Source: Streptomyces sp. NBC_00078
GTDB lineage: Bacteria; Actinomycetota; Actinomycetes; Streptomycetales; Streptomycetaceae
Direction of reading: 5' to 3'
Assembly: GCF_026343335.1 (NCBI RefSeq)
Contig: NZ_JAPELX010000001.1
Location: forward strand, 3,162,001 to 3,226,000
DNA: 64,000 nt
Positions 27,985 through 35,669 of this stretch are shown here, piece after piece. Both the position numbers and the translations under genes were made by a program. The notes beneath the pieces were generated by a model. That model searched no databases. It was not told the origin of the DNA and saw only the letters and a list, made by a program, of their open reading frames with translations. Position 1 is the first letter of the stretch. Each line of letters opens with the position of its first letter.

Positions 27985-29478
27985 CGAGTTCAACCGGTCG
28001 ATGCAACACCGTGCTGTTGCAGTGAGCGTAGCTGCTCTTCGAAAACCTCGGCCGGTGTCCGCCAACCGAGGATTTTTCGGGGCCGGTTGTTGATTGCCAG
28101 GGCGACGGCTTCGAGGTCCGTGGACGACCACCGGGAGAGGTCGGTGCCCTTCGGGAAGTACTGACGCAGCAGCCCGTTCGTGTTCTCATTTGTCGGTCGT
28201 TGCCAGGGCGAGTGCGGATCGGCGAAGAACACCTTCGTCCCGGTGTCGAGAGCGAACTGGGCATGGCCAGAGAGTTCCTTCCCTCGGTCCCAAGTGAGGG
28301 TCTTGCGCAGCTGCTCGGGCAGCTGCGTCATCGACGTGGTGAGCGCCGCGTTCATCGCGATCGCGCCATAGCCTCCGAGCGAGGGGCCGTTCTTCGCGGG
28401 TGTCCTTTCCCCCCAGCCCTCCAGCCGGGGCAGGTGCACCAGGAGTGTGGAGCGGCTGCTGCGCTCGACAAGCGTGCCGATCGCGGAGCGGCCCGTCCCA
28501 ATGATCAAATCGCCTTCCCAGTGTCCGGGGACCGCGCGGTCTGCGGCCCCGGCGGGGCGTTCACTGAGGACGACGTCCGCGGTGACATGCCCCTGCGGCT
28601 TGTTCCGTGACCGTGCACGGGGAGTCCGCAGCGCCCGGCCGGTGCGCAGACACGTGACCAGTTCCCGCTTGAGCGCGCCACGGCCTTCGATGAACAGCGC
28701 CTGGTAGATCGCTTCGTGGCTGATGCGCATGGACTCATCATCGGGGAAGTCGACATGAAGGCGATGCGAGATCTGTTCCGGGCTCCATGCCGTCGCCCAT
28801 CTTCTGTCCTGGCGGTGCGGCTTGTTCAGCCCTTTCCATGCGGGCGTCCTGGGCCCGGTGACGATCGTGTTGTCGGGGCGGCGGACGCTGCCGACGAGCC
28901 GGTCCTGTACATATTCACGCAACCTGTCGTTGCCTGTGAGCTTCGCGGTCTTCGGGCGCTTGGCGGCCTGCTGTGCTTTCCACTGGGCGACCGTCGCGCG
29001 GTACTCCTGCTTGCCGCCGCGCGTGGCAGCGTTGCGGCGCAGTTCGCGAGAGATCGTTCCGGGGTCACGCCCCAGGGCGCGGGCGATCTCGCGCACGCCC
29101 TTCTTCATCGCCCTGAGGATCGCGATCTCCTCGCGCTCCTCGAACGCAAGGTACCGGCCCGTGGGCTCGGCCAACGAGATCGGAGGCATGCCGCCAGCGT
29201 GACGAAACCACCTCGCACCCACCGGCCACGACACGCCGACCGCCAACGACGCCTCCACCGTCGTGACCCCCGTGGCGATCAGCCGCCAGAACTGGCGCTG
29301 CACGACTCGAGACGGATCAGGCCGCCCCGGCGACCGCATCGCCGGCCGCAACGCACGATCAGCGCGCCACTGCCGACGCCGACCCTCCGGAACATCGCTG
29401 GTCTTCAAACTCCAGTCCGCCGTAGCCACGTCGCACACCTCCGAGATCAGGGTGTTGCGACGACCAGTTGAATCCACC
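27985..29478 (-). mobile_element. IS30-family insertion sequence nested in the IS3 element
   Basis: 1,494 bp with imperfect inverted ends of about 22 bp (TTCAAC...CAACACC at each end, three mismatches). TTCGG stands on both sides (27980-27984 and 29479-29483) and looks like the target duplication, because removing the element and one copy rejoins the host orfB codons. Confidence 0.82.
27990..29429 (-). CDS. IS30-family transposase
   Basis: 479 residues, full length. N-terminal helix-turn-helix (YLAFEEREEIAILRAMKKGVREIARALGRDPGTISRELRRNA), central region (WSPEQISHRLHVDFPDDESMRISHEAIYQALF), and the DDE core: Asp in GHWEGDLIIG, Asp in TWDRGKELSGH, Glu in NENTNGLLRQYFPKGTDLS. The GTG start at 29429 follows GGAGG by eight bases. 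No frame damage, so the enzyme could be active. Confidence 0.9.
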   Translation of the reverse strand: MATADWSLKTSDVPEGRRRQWRADRALRPAMRSPGRPDPSRVVQRQFWRLIATGVTTVEASLAVGVSWPVGARWFRHAGGMPPISLAEPTGRYLAFEEREEIAILRAMKKGVREIARALGRDPGTISRELRRNAATRGGKQEYRATVAQWKAQQAAKRPKTAKLTGNDRLREYVQDRLVGSVRRPDNTIVTGPRTPAWKGLNKPHRQDRRWATAWSPEQISHRLHVDFPDDESMRISHEAIYQALFIEGRGALKRELVTCLRTGRALRTPRARSRNKPQGHVTADVVLSERPAGAADRAVPGHWEGDLIIGTGRSAIGTLVERSSRSTLLVHLPRLEGWGERTPAKNGPSLGGYGAIAMNAALTTSMTQLPEQLRKTLTWDRGKELSGHAQFALDTGTKVFFADPHSPWQRPTNENTNGLLRQYFPKGTDLSRWSSTDLEAVALAINNRPRKILGWRTPAEVFEEQLRSLQQHGVASTG

Positions 29479-30102
29479 TTCGGTGCCGCGGTCCGTGTGG
29501 AAAATGACGCCGTCGACCTGGCCGCCCCGGGTCGCGATCGCCATCTGCAGGGCGGCGCTGACCAGCGCGGCATCGTGCCGCTCGCCCATCGCGTAGCCAA
29601 GGGCGCGGCGGGAGAAGGCGTCGTGGACGGATGCGATGGTAGAGCTTGCCCTCGCTGGTCTCGATCTCCGTCATGTCGCCCCACCACAAGATGTTGGGAG
29701 CGATGGCGTCGAACTTGCGTCGCACCAGGTCAGGGGCAGTCTTCCGCTTGCCGGGGCGAGTGAGTGAGCGGCGTCGACGAGGCGGCTTGCGGCCCTGCAG
29801 ACCGAGCTCGGCCATGATCTCGGCGACGGTGTTCTGCGACACCTGCCAGCCCTCCTCCCACAAGTCCAGCGTGATCCTCGGCGAGCCGTACGTCCGGCCG
29901 GAGCGGTCGAAGAAGCAGCGGATCCGCTCGGCCAGTTCTGCGCGTCTGATCTCGCGTTTCGTCGGCTCGGACGGCCTGCGGCGCCACTTGTAGAACCACG
30001 CCTCCGACACGCCCAGGGCCCGACAGGAGGTGCGGTACGGAATGCTGTGCACGGTCTTCTGGTCGCTGATCACCCCGACGAGCAACGCCGGGTCCGCCAC
30101 AG

Positions 30103-30393
30103 CTACTTCACCCACAAGACCATGCAGCGTTTGAGCACATCACGCTCCATGGCCAGCTCCTTGTTGTCCTTCTTCAACTGCGCGTTCTCCCGCCGCAGCC
30201 GCGCGAGCTCCTCGCTCTCACCCGCCGCCGCTGCCCCGCTGGCCCGGCGAGCCCGCGACACCCAGCTCGCCAGCGTGGTCTCGTTGATCCCGAGATCCTC
30301 CGCGACCTGCGCGATCGGCTTGCCGGTCTCGGCGACGATCCGCACAGCCCCCTCACGGAACTCCGCGTCGAACTTCCGCCTCTTGCCTGCCAT
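30103..30393 (-). CDS. IS3-family transposase OrfA
   Basis: 96 residues: helix-turn-helix (KRRKFDAEFREGAVRIVAETGKPIAQVAEDLGINETTLASWVSRARR) followed by a leucine-zipper-like coil (EELARLRRENAQLKKDNKELAMERDVLKRCMVLW). The last codons overlap the start of orfB in another frame, the place where IS3 elements use a -1 ribosomal frameshift to make the fused transposase. Confidence 0.88.
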   Translation of the reverse strand: MAGKRRKFDAEFREGAVRIVAETGKPIAQVAEDLGINETTLASWVSRARRASGAAAAGESEELARLRRENAQLKKDNKELAMERDVLKRCMVLWVK

Positions 30394-30423
30394 GACCCTC
30401 AACTTCCCCTGCAGTCACGGTCT

Positions 30424-30834
30424 CTACGCTACGAGGGGAAGGTCATTCAGGGACTCGTTGGACTTCCGCTTGAAGACATCGGCGTCCGGATCGTCGCTGG
30501 CGGCCACGGAGTTGGCAAGAAGGATCTCGTCGGGGGAAAGCCCCTCGCCCTTGTGGTCCCTGAGGTACTTGTCGAGGTCCTTGGCGCTGAAGCCGGCCCA
30601 GAGCACACCGGCTTCCGGGTCTCCACTCTCCAGCCGGGCGAACGTCGCACGCCTACGCAGATCCGGGGCCGTGTCGGAAACCCAGCTCCGCAGCGGCTTG
30701 AGGGCGGTCAGCTTGCTGGAAACACCCAGACGTGAGGCCCTGGTGAAGGCCTCGTCGACCTTGTCTTGGACACCACCCCGACCGTCCAAGAGCTTGGCGA
30801 GCTGCTCCAGGTCATCCGGGTTTACGGTCCTCAC
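30424..30834 (-). pseudogene. Second type-VII substrate-like gene, truncated by IS3
   Basis: 136 residues with a GTG start and a GAGGGGGC ribosome binding site. The N-terminus (NPDDLEQLAKLLDGRGGVQDKVDEAFTRASRLGV...LRSWVSDTAPDLRRRATFARLE) parallels the protein at 24861 (NPENLLRTI..., WVDDELPMLRRRQALAAA), so the two are paralogues. The last codons (LPLVA, stop) are supplied by the IS3 end at 30424-30428. What lay downstream is not found left of the IS, where the WXG100 leader follows at once. Confidence 0.65.
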
Positions 30835-30983
30835 GCTCTTGCCCCCTCAAAAGTGTGGACCCTGCATGTACCGCCGCTTCGGCATCCATGGCTGATTCGA
30901 TCGGTGCAGGAGCTTCATCGTACGTACGCGTACCAGGCGGCACAGGAAACGGGCAGGCTCAGCCCAGGTGTTCCACGGGACTG

Positions 30984-31691
30984 CTACTTGTCACCAACGA
31001 GCGCGAACGCGAACGCCAGCCGCCGATCGAGCCAGTTCGCCTCGATCTTGACCTGCGCGCTGCCCTCGGAGGTCATGACGACCTTGTCTCCGGCCCGCCA
31101 TTCCAGCGACCGCGCCTTCTTCTTCGCCCCGTCGTCATTGCCCGTGCTGAACAGGCCGTCCACTGCCTCGAAGGTGGCACGGATGGCCACGCGCGCGGCC
31201 ACCTCACCGGCGCTTCCGCTCGCCCACTCGTTGCGCCCGACGATTTCCGGCCGACCGGGCTGGTCGATGCGCCAGGTGTGCTTGAAGGGACGCTTGGGCG
31301 GAACACGGCGAAGGGTTCCGATGAGCTGCCCCTGCGCGTCACGCACTACATGGTGTTGTTCTCCGTCCACCTCCCGCGCATCCTCCACATAGCAGAGGAG
31401 GCGCCGGGCGTCGGCATCCTCATAAAGCGTGAGCTCGGGATGCGACGGAAGATTCGCGACGGACGACGAGCCGAGAAACGCGCAGGGGGCGAGAACCGGA
31501 TAGTCCTTGCTGCCAGTCGGCACGCGCACGGCGGGCTTTCCCCATCCCGACCGCAGCCGCTTGGGGGACTTGGGTCGCTCGACGGATCCGACCACGAACC
31601 TGAACACGGTCTCCCAGGAGACAGGCTCCACCGGCGCTTCTTCCGCTGCCTTCGCCTTGTTGTTCCTGCCGAACGCCACTTCCGCCTCCAT
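30984..31691 (-). CDS. LURP-one/tubby-like fold protein of the secretion locus (tentative)
   Basis: About 235 residues, no signal or membrane segment. The central and C-terminal parts are predicted beta-rich with the run RRLLCYVEDAREVDGEQHHVVRDAQGQLIGTLRRVPPKRPFKHTWRIDQPG and an ending WLDRRLAFAFALVGDK, the style of LURP-one or scramblase-like barrels, where a W-D-DRR-A ending is common. I cannot confirm this without a search. The ATG at 31691 is preferred to one 105 bases upstream because that extension looks non-coding. Same strand as, and between, the secreted protein and the truncated substrate. Confidence 0.5.
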   Translation of the reverse strand: MEAEVAFGRNNKAKAAEEAPVEPVSWETVFRFVVGSVERPKSPKRLRSGWGKPAVRVPTGSKDYPVLAPCAFLGSSSVANLPSHPELTLYEDADARRLLCYVEDAREVDGEQHHVVRDAQGQLIGTLRRVPPKRPFKHTWRIDQPGRPEIVGRNEWASGSAGEVAARVAIRATFEAVDGLFSTGNDDGAKKKARSLEWRAGDKVVMTSEGSAQVKIEANWLDRRLAFAFALVGDK

Positions 31692-31802
31692 GGCCACGCT
31701 TCGCACCGGACAGCATGACTCTACCCAGGCGGGTTTACGATCCTTTGGGCGCGGGCGAGAGGCGGCCGACGGTCTCGGGTTCCGCAGGCCGCCCACCTCT
31801 GA

Positions 31803-32828
31803 TCAGCGGTTGACAGCTTGGATTTCCTGGACGGTGACGTTCTGGGTGGCACCGAAGGTGCCGTCGGGCAGGTCGTCGCCCGCGCCGTCGGAGCCGGTCC
31901 AGTGGATCTTCCAGGTGATGGTGGCCTTGAGGGGGTACGAGCCGTTGCCCGTGGAGCGCAGGTACTTCACCCCGCAGGGCGGGGTTTCATCCGCTTTGCC
32001 CTTGGCGTACGGCTCACCGATCCGGCCGTTGTTGATCTCGCAGACGCCGGAAGCTGGGTAGGTCTCCGCGTTCGTGGTGCCGGGGTCGATCTTCAGCGAC
32101 ACCGGTACGGCCGTGGTCGTCGCGGAGATACCGAGCACCGGGACCGAGGCGGTGACGGAGACCGGTTTGAATGCGGCGCCGTCCAGCCAGGCCCAGGTGG
32201 GGAGGTTGACCTTGGTCGTGTCCGCCGGGGCGAGGGTCACCTTGGTGCTGGGGACGCGGATCTCTTTGTACGCGAGTTCGCCGAGGACCTTGGGGGTGAC
32301 CGCGTTCTCGATGTTGGCCGGTGGGGGATCGCCCTTGTCCACCCAGAAGATGGGCTTAGTGCACTTGTCCCAGCCGGGCGGGAAGTTCTCGTTGACGTAC
32401 GAGTCCCACCAGTAGCCCTTGCCGGTCTTGTCCTTGTTGAAGTCCTTGTACGGCTTGCCGTTGATGTACCGGTCGCGCTGCGTGGCGTCCCACTCGTAAC
32501 CGGTCGAGTCGGCCGCCCAGATCGGCTCCAGGTATGCCTTCAGCTGTGCGGGGGTGTACTTCGGGGCGTACCAGCAGGCGGGCGGGGTCCAGGACGTGGT
32601 GGAGGTGACGGGACCGACGGAGCTGCCGGAGCCGTTCTTGGAGCGGTCGAAGACGACGCCTCCCGCGGTCGCGGAGATCTCCGTGCCTTTACTGTCGCCA
32701 TTCACCTGCGTCTGGGAACCCGTGCCCTTGCCTCCGGGCACGAAATCCGCCCAAGCTGCGGGGCTGGATGCCCAAATGGTGGCTCCGACAACGGCAACGC
32801 ACACCGAGAATCTGCCTACGGCTGGCAC
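31803..32828 (-). CDS. Secreted protein of unknown function
   Basis: 341 residues with a signal peptide (PAVGRFSVCVAVVGATIWASSPAAWA). The mature part begins DFVPGGKGTGSQTQVNG and has a Cys/Trp-rich middle (WTPPACWYAPKYTPAQLKAYLEPIW) and beta-rich C-terminal half without a membrane anchor. The GTG at 32828 follows AGGGGGGC and lies inside the 3' end of the lipoprotein gene (13-base overlap), so the two are coupled. Family unknown to me; such proteins accompany NTF2-like lipoproteins in Streptomyces. Confidence 0.7.
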   Translation of the reverse strand: MPAVGRFSVCVAVVGATIWASSPAAWADFVPGGKGTGSQTQVNGDSKGTEISATAGGVVFDRSKNGSGSSVGPVTSTTSWTPPACWYAPKYTPAQLKAYLEPIWAADSTGYEWDATQRDRYINGKPYKDFNKDKTGKGYWWDSYVNENFPPGWDKCTKPIFWVDKGDPPPANIENAVTPKVLGELAYKEIRVPSTKVTLAPADTTKVNLPTWAWLDGAAFKPVSVTASVPVLGISATTTAVPVSLKIDPGTTNAETYPASGVCEINNGRIGEPYAKGKADETPPCGVKYLRSTGNGSYPLKATITWKIHWTGSDGAGDDLPDGTFGATQNVTVQEIQAVNR

Positions 32829-33324
32829 TGGGCTGCCCCCCTGGAGGAAACAATCTGAGACGTCTGCCAGATCCCGTCGGAGTTCTTGTCCAGCCTGGTG
32901 TTGTAGAAGACGTAGCTGTTCTTGGTGACCGGCGTCTTGGCGATCTTGTTGGTCTTCTTGTCCTTGCTGAAGCCTTTGCTCTCGTCGCCGCAGTACGAGA
33001 GGGTGGCCGATGTCTTGCTCGTCAACGTCACGCTGCGGTCGTAGTACCGAGCTTCGCCCGTGAGTATGGCTCCTGCCTTCTTCCACTGAGCGACCCAGGA
33101 GAGCGCAGCCTCAAGTGCCTTGCCTGTGTTGTAGAAGGCGAGACCATGGCCTTTGGGGTCCGTCCCTGTGATCGCGGCATCCACAGCCTGCACACTTGCC
33201 GCGCTGTCCGACAGCACGGCGTCTTTCACCGAGTCCCCCGTCTTCGTATCCTCGAAGACCAAGTTCAGGTCCGAGGGCAACTCAATCTTGGGCCGGCTGG
33301 CTGCGCTGGAAGCCGAAGCACTAG

Positions 33325-34786
33325 TACTACAGCCGGTGGTTCACGTGACGTGACGGTGGTTGGCTCGTTGCTCCGTTCGTGGGATTGAGACTGCCGCTGG
33401 GCGTGGTGCGGACGGACGAGCTGACCGAGGGCCAAGTGCGGGAGCTTGAGGGGGAGTTGGAGGCATTGTGCGCTTCGGTGGACGATGTGTTTGCGCGTCC
33501 GGCTTCCCGGGAGAATCTGCGGGCGATGGTGCGCGGGCTGCTGAGCGAGGTGCCGCGCAAGAACCTGTGGCAGCTCGCGGAGGCTGCCGGCCACCCCAGC
33601 CCGGACCGGTTGCAGGGCTTCCTGGCCAAGGCCGCATGGGATGCGGACGAACTGCGCGACCGGGTCCGCGCCCACGCGGTCGCCGCCCTGGCCGCCGACG
33701 ACGCGGTGCTGATCGCGGACGAGACCGGCGACATCAAGAAGGGCACCAAGACCGCCGGTGTCCAGCGTCAATACACCGGAACTGCGGGCAGAATCGAGAA
33801 CGCCCAGGTCAGCGTGCACCTGTCCTACGGATCTCGCCGGGGTCGCACTCTGATCGACGCCGAGCTCTACCTCGGCAAGCACTGGGCCGGCGCCACCGCG
33901 GAGCACGAACGCCGCTGCGCCGAGCAGGGCGTCCCGCCCGAACGCGCGAGCGCGGTGGCCACCAAGCCGGAGCTGGCCCGGCGGATGCTGGAGCGGGCAC
34001 TGGCCGCCTCGGTGCCGTTCACCTACTTCCTGGCCGACGAGGCCTACGGGCAGTGCCGTGCACTGCGCGCCTGGCTGGAGGAACACCAGGTCCGCTACGT
34101 GCTCGCCATCCCGAAGGACGAGGTGCTGCCCCTGCCCGACGGCCGCACCCGGCAGGCCCGCGAGCTGTGGGCGCTGGTACCCGAGGATGCCTTCGAGCGC
34201 CGCTCGTGCGCGGACGGCGCCAAGGGCCCTCGCGAGTACGACTGGGCCGCCGTCCAACTCGCCTCCGTTTCCACCGGGCTGGAGCGTCACCTGCTGATCC
34301 GCCGCTCGACCGTGCCCAACAAGAAGGACAGGAAGACCGGCGCACTCGTCCGGGAGATCGCCTACTTCCTGTGCCACACCCACCCCGGCGCCACCGTGGC
34401 CGAGCTGGTGGTCGCCGCCGGACAACGCTGGATGGTGGAGGAGTCGTTCCAGGTCGCGAAGGGACAGGTGGGCCTGGACGAACACGAGGTCCGCAAATGG
34501 TGCTCGTGGTACCGGCACACCACCGTGTGCATGCTCGCCATGGCTTTCCTGGTCACCGTCCGGAGCCGGCTCATACCCGCCCCACCGACGACACCCGACC
34601 CCCGACCGTGAACGAGATCCGCCGCCTGTACGACCGGATCGTCCTCGCCCCCGCACGCACCGCCCGGACCTGGCTCGCCATGCACTGGCACCGCTGGCGC
34701 ACCCGCCACCAGACCCGAGCCCGAACCAGCCACTACCGCACCCGAGCCGCACGCGCACACTCACCGTGAAACCACCGGCTGTAGTA
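33325..34786 (+). mobile_element. IS701-family insertion sequence
   Basis: 1,462 bp. Inverted ends TACTACAGCCGGTGGTT at the left and its near-perfect complement at the right; CTAG flanks both sides (33321-33324, 34787-34790), the YTAR-type target duplication of this family. Confidence 0.92.
33379..34611 (+). CDS. IS701-family transposase (DDE superfamily)
   Basis: 410 residues. Motifs of the family in order: N-terminal helical domain with EVPRKNLWQLAEAAGHPSPDRLQGFL, first Asp in VLIADETGDIKKGTKTAGVQRQYTGTAGRIENAQVSV, second Asp in FTYFLADEAYGQ, third acidic residue in WMVEESFQVAKGQVGLDEHEVR, then the HTTVCMLAMAFL helix. No frame damage. It is the only gene of the IS. Confidence 0.92.
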   Translation: MGLRLPLGVVRTDELTEGQVRELEGELEALCASVDDVFARPASRENLRAMVRGLLSEVPRKNLWQLAEAAGHPSPDRLQGFLAKAAWDADELRDRVRAHAVAALAADDAVLIADETGDIKKGTKTAGVQRQYTGTAGRIENAQVSVHLSYGSRRGRTLIDAELYLGKHWAGATAEHERRCAEQGVPPERASAVATKPELARRMLERALAASVPFTYFLADEAYGQCRALRAWLEEHQVRYVLAIPKDEVLPLPDGRTRQARELWALVPEDAFERRSCADGAKGPREYDWAAVQLASVSTGLERHLLIRRSTVPNKKDRKTGALVREIAYFLCHTHPGATVAELVVAAGQRWMVEESFQVAKGQVGLDEHEVRKWCSWYRHTTVCMLAMAFLVTVRSRLIPAPPTTPDPRP

Positions 34787-34978
34787 CTAGGCGAAGCCGC
34801 CGTCGGGCTCCCCGTGTCCGCCCCCGCGATCTTGTCGTTGGCCTTGGATTTGTCGTCCCCGCCCCCGCAACCTGACAGCAGCAGGGCTGCGGTCGCGGCG
34901 AGCGCGGTGGCAGCGGGCAAAGTACGGCGCTTCACAGTGGACTCCCCGTGAGACTGAAGTGCGTCAAGAATGCAGACG

Positions 34979-35494
34979 CTATCGGTGGGGTTCCGGGTTT
35001 CGCCAGAGCGAACTTCCCTGTGAACGTGCGCATTTAAGGACGTAACGGTCTCTTGTCGGCGTGTGATGTGTCCTGATCGCGCCCAAACGGCGGCGGCCCC
35101 GGAACCGTTCGTGTGCCGCGTCCGGGGCCGTTGCTGGCGGGGGATTTCGCTTCGCTATCGCGGTGCCCTGCACCTCACGCACGTGCACGGCGGGTTCGCC
35201 GACGCGCACAGCACCAGCTCGGCGCGTGCACCGGCCGCGATCTCGAGCTTGCCGCTGTCGGTGGTCACGGTGCCAGGCCGTGTCGATGGTGTAGAGGGTG
35301 AGGCGGGAGCGGCGGTGGGCGGCGGCCTCCAGGAGTTCGAATACGTCAGGCTGGGGCAGGTAGTGGGTAGCGCAGTCCGGGCAGGCGTAGACGTTGAAGC
35401 AGGGGCCGGTGGCGGCGTGAACCTCCTGGACCAGGACCGGTTCGTCCGTGGTGCGTTGGCAGCGGGCGCACATACGCGCCGCGGGGCGGGTCAT
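34979..35494 (-). CDS. Small zinc-ribbon protein, probably frameshifted at its 3' half
   Basis: The first 70 residues are protein-like: two CxxC pairs (CARCQRTT...CPDCATHYLPQPDVFELLEAAA) suggest a zinc ribbon, and codon bias is good to about TIDTAWH (35270). Beyond that the frame runs on to 34979 with poor bias. A different frame (35155-35268) takes over the good bias. Either a frameshift joins them in an ancestral protein of about 110 residues or they are two coupled genes. The ATG follows GGGAG by eight bases. Confidence 0.5.
   Translation of the reverse strand: MTRPAARMCARCQRTTDEPVLVQEVHAATGPCFNVYACPDCATHYLPQPDVFELLEAAAHRRSRLTLYTIDTAWHRDHRQRQARDRGRCTRRAGAVRVGEPAVHVREVQGTAIAKRNPPPATAPDAAHERFRGRRRLGAIRTHHTPTRDRYVLKCARSQGSSLWRNPEPHR
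35155..35268 (-). CDS. Tiny Cys-rich ORF (37 aa), possible second half of the zinc-ribbon gene
   Basis: GTG start, reads TTDSGKLEIAAGARAELVLC then ANPPCTCVRCRAPR and stop; G/C-rich third positions throughout and a Cys-rich end (CTCVRC). Too short to classify. It begins exactly where the overlapping frame loses codon bias. Confidence 0.4.
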   Translation of the reverse strand: MTTDSGKLEIAAGARAELVLCASANPPCTCVRCRAPR

Positions 35495-35533
35495 CGGGTG
35501 ACTCCCGCCGGAACGCGGACGCCACGGATTGAC

Positions 35534-35650
35534 TCAGGCGGCGCGGTCTTCGAAGCGGAACTCGGGGCTGGTGCGGAGGTCGATGTGTGCATCGGCTTTC
35601 AGTGCGGTAGCCAGTTGCTCGATCAGTTCGAGCGTCGGGTCGACGCCGTT
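35534..35650 (-). pseudogene. C-terminal remnant of an XRE-family regulator
   Basis: Last 35 or so codons only: VDPTLELIEQLATALKADAHIDLRTSPEFRFEDRAA. The pattern PTLELIE-LA-AL is the fifth helix and tail of cro/C1-type HTH proteins, as in antitoxin-like regulators. The HTH itself is missing; upstream sequence belongs to the next gene. The right end is approximate. Confidence 0.45.
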
Positions 35651-35669
35651 CCCCGCACGAACCACCGCC

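Larger units (their letters stand above)
27674..30115 (-). pseudogene. IS3-family transposase OrfB, split by IS30 and a frameshift
   Basis: The N-terminal part (29640-30115) has the HTH_21-like domain (FYKWRRRPSEPTKREIRRAELAERI, YGSPRITLDL) and the start of the integrase core with first Asp in ILWWGDMTEIE. At about 29640 the frame shifts, with MGERHDAALVSAALQMAIATRGGQVDG and HTDRG continuing in another frame. At 29483 the IS30 interrupts it. The C-terminal part resumes at 27984 with EYTSESFQQLCGRWGVVQSMGRVGSALDNAAAESFHSVLK, containing the last DDE residue, and stops at 27674. It cannot be made as an active enzyme. Confidence 0.85.
27660..30428 (-). mobile_element. IS3-family element, itself interrupted by an IS30-family element
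   Basis: Carries orfA and orfB of the IS3 type on the minus strand. Short terminal similarity CGTAGAGAC is seen at 27660-27668 and, inverted, at 30420-30428. Without the inner IS30 the element would be about 1.27 kb, the normal IS3 length. No clear target duplication is visible, and insertion cut off the end of the gene at 30424-30834. Confidence 0.75.
32816..34935 (-). pseudogene. Lipoprotein gene split by IS701 insertion
   Basis: The 5' part (34787-34935) encodes a lipoprotein signal (MKRRTLPAATALAATAALLLSGC, lipobox LSGC) and a Gly/Asp linker; the 3' part (32816-33324) encodes KIELPSDLNLVFEDTKTGD... through AVDAAITGTDPKGHGLAFYNTGKALEAALSWVAQW to a C-terminal domain of NTF2-like style. Removing the IS and one CTAG restores a single frame of 217 residues (...AASPSASASSAASRPKIELP). 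The GTG start follows GGGGAG. It heads the leftward operon of the secretion locus, so its disruption may silence downstream genes. Confidence 0.85.

Noticed and set aside
34789..34935. Minus-strand 556-codon frame starting as a lipoprotein and running through the IS701
   Set aside because: Only the first 50 codons are real; the rest is antisense to the transposase gene.
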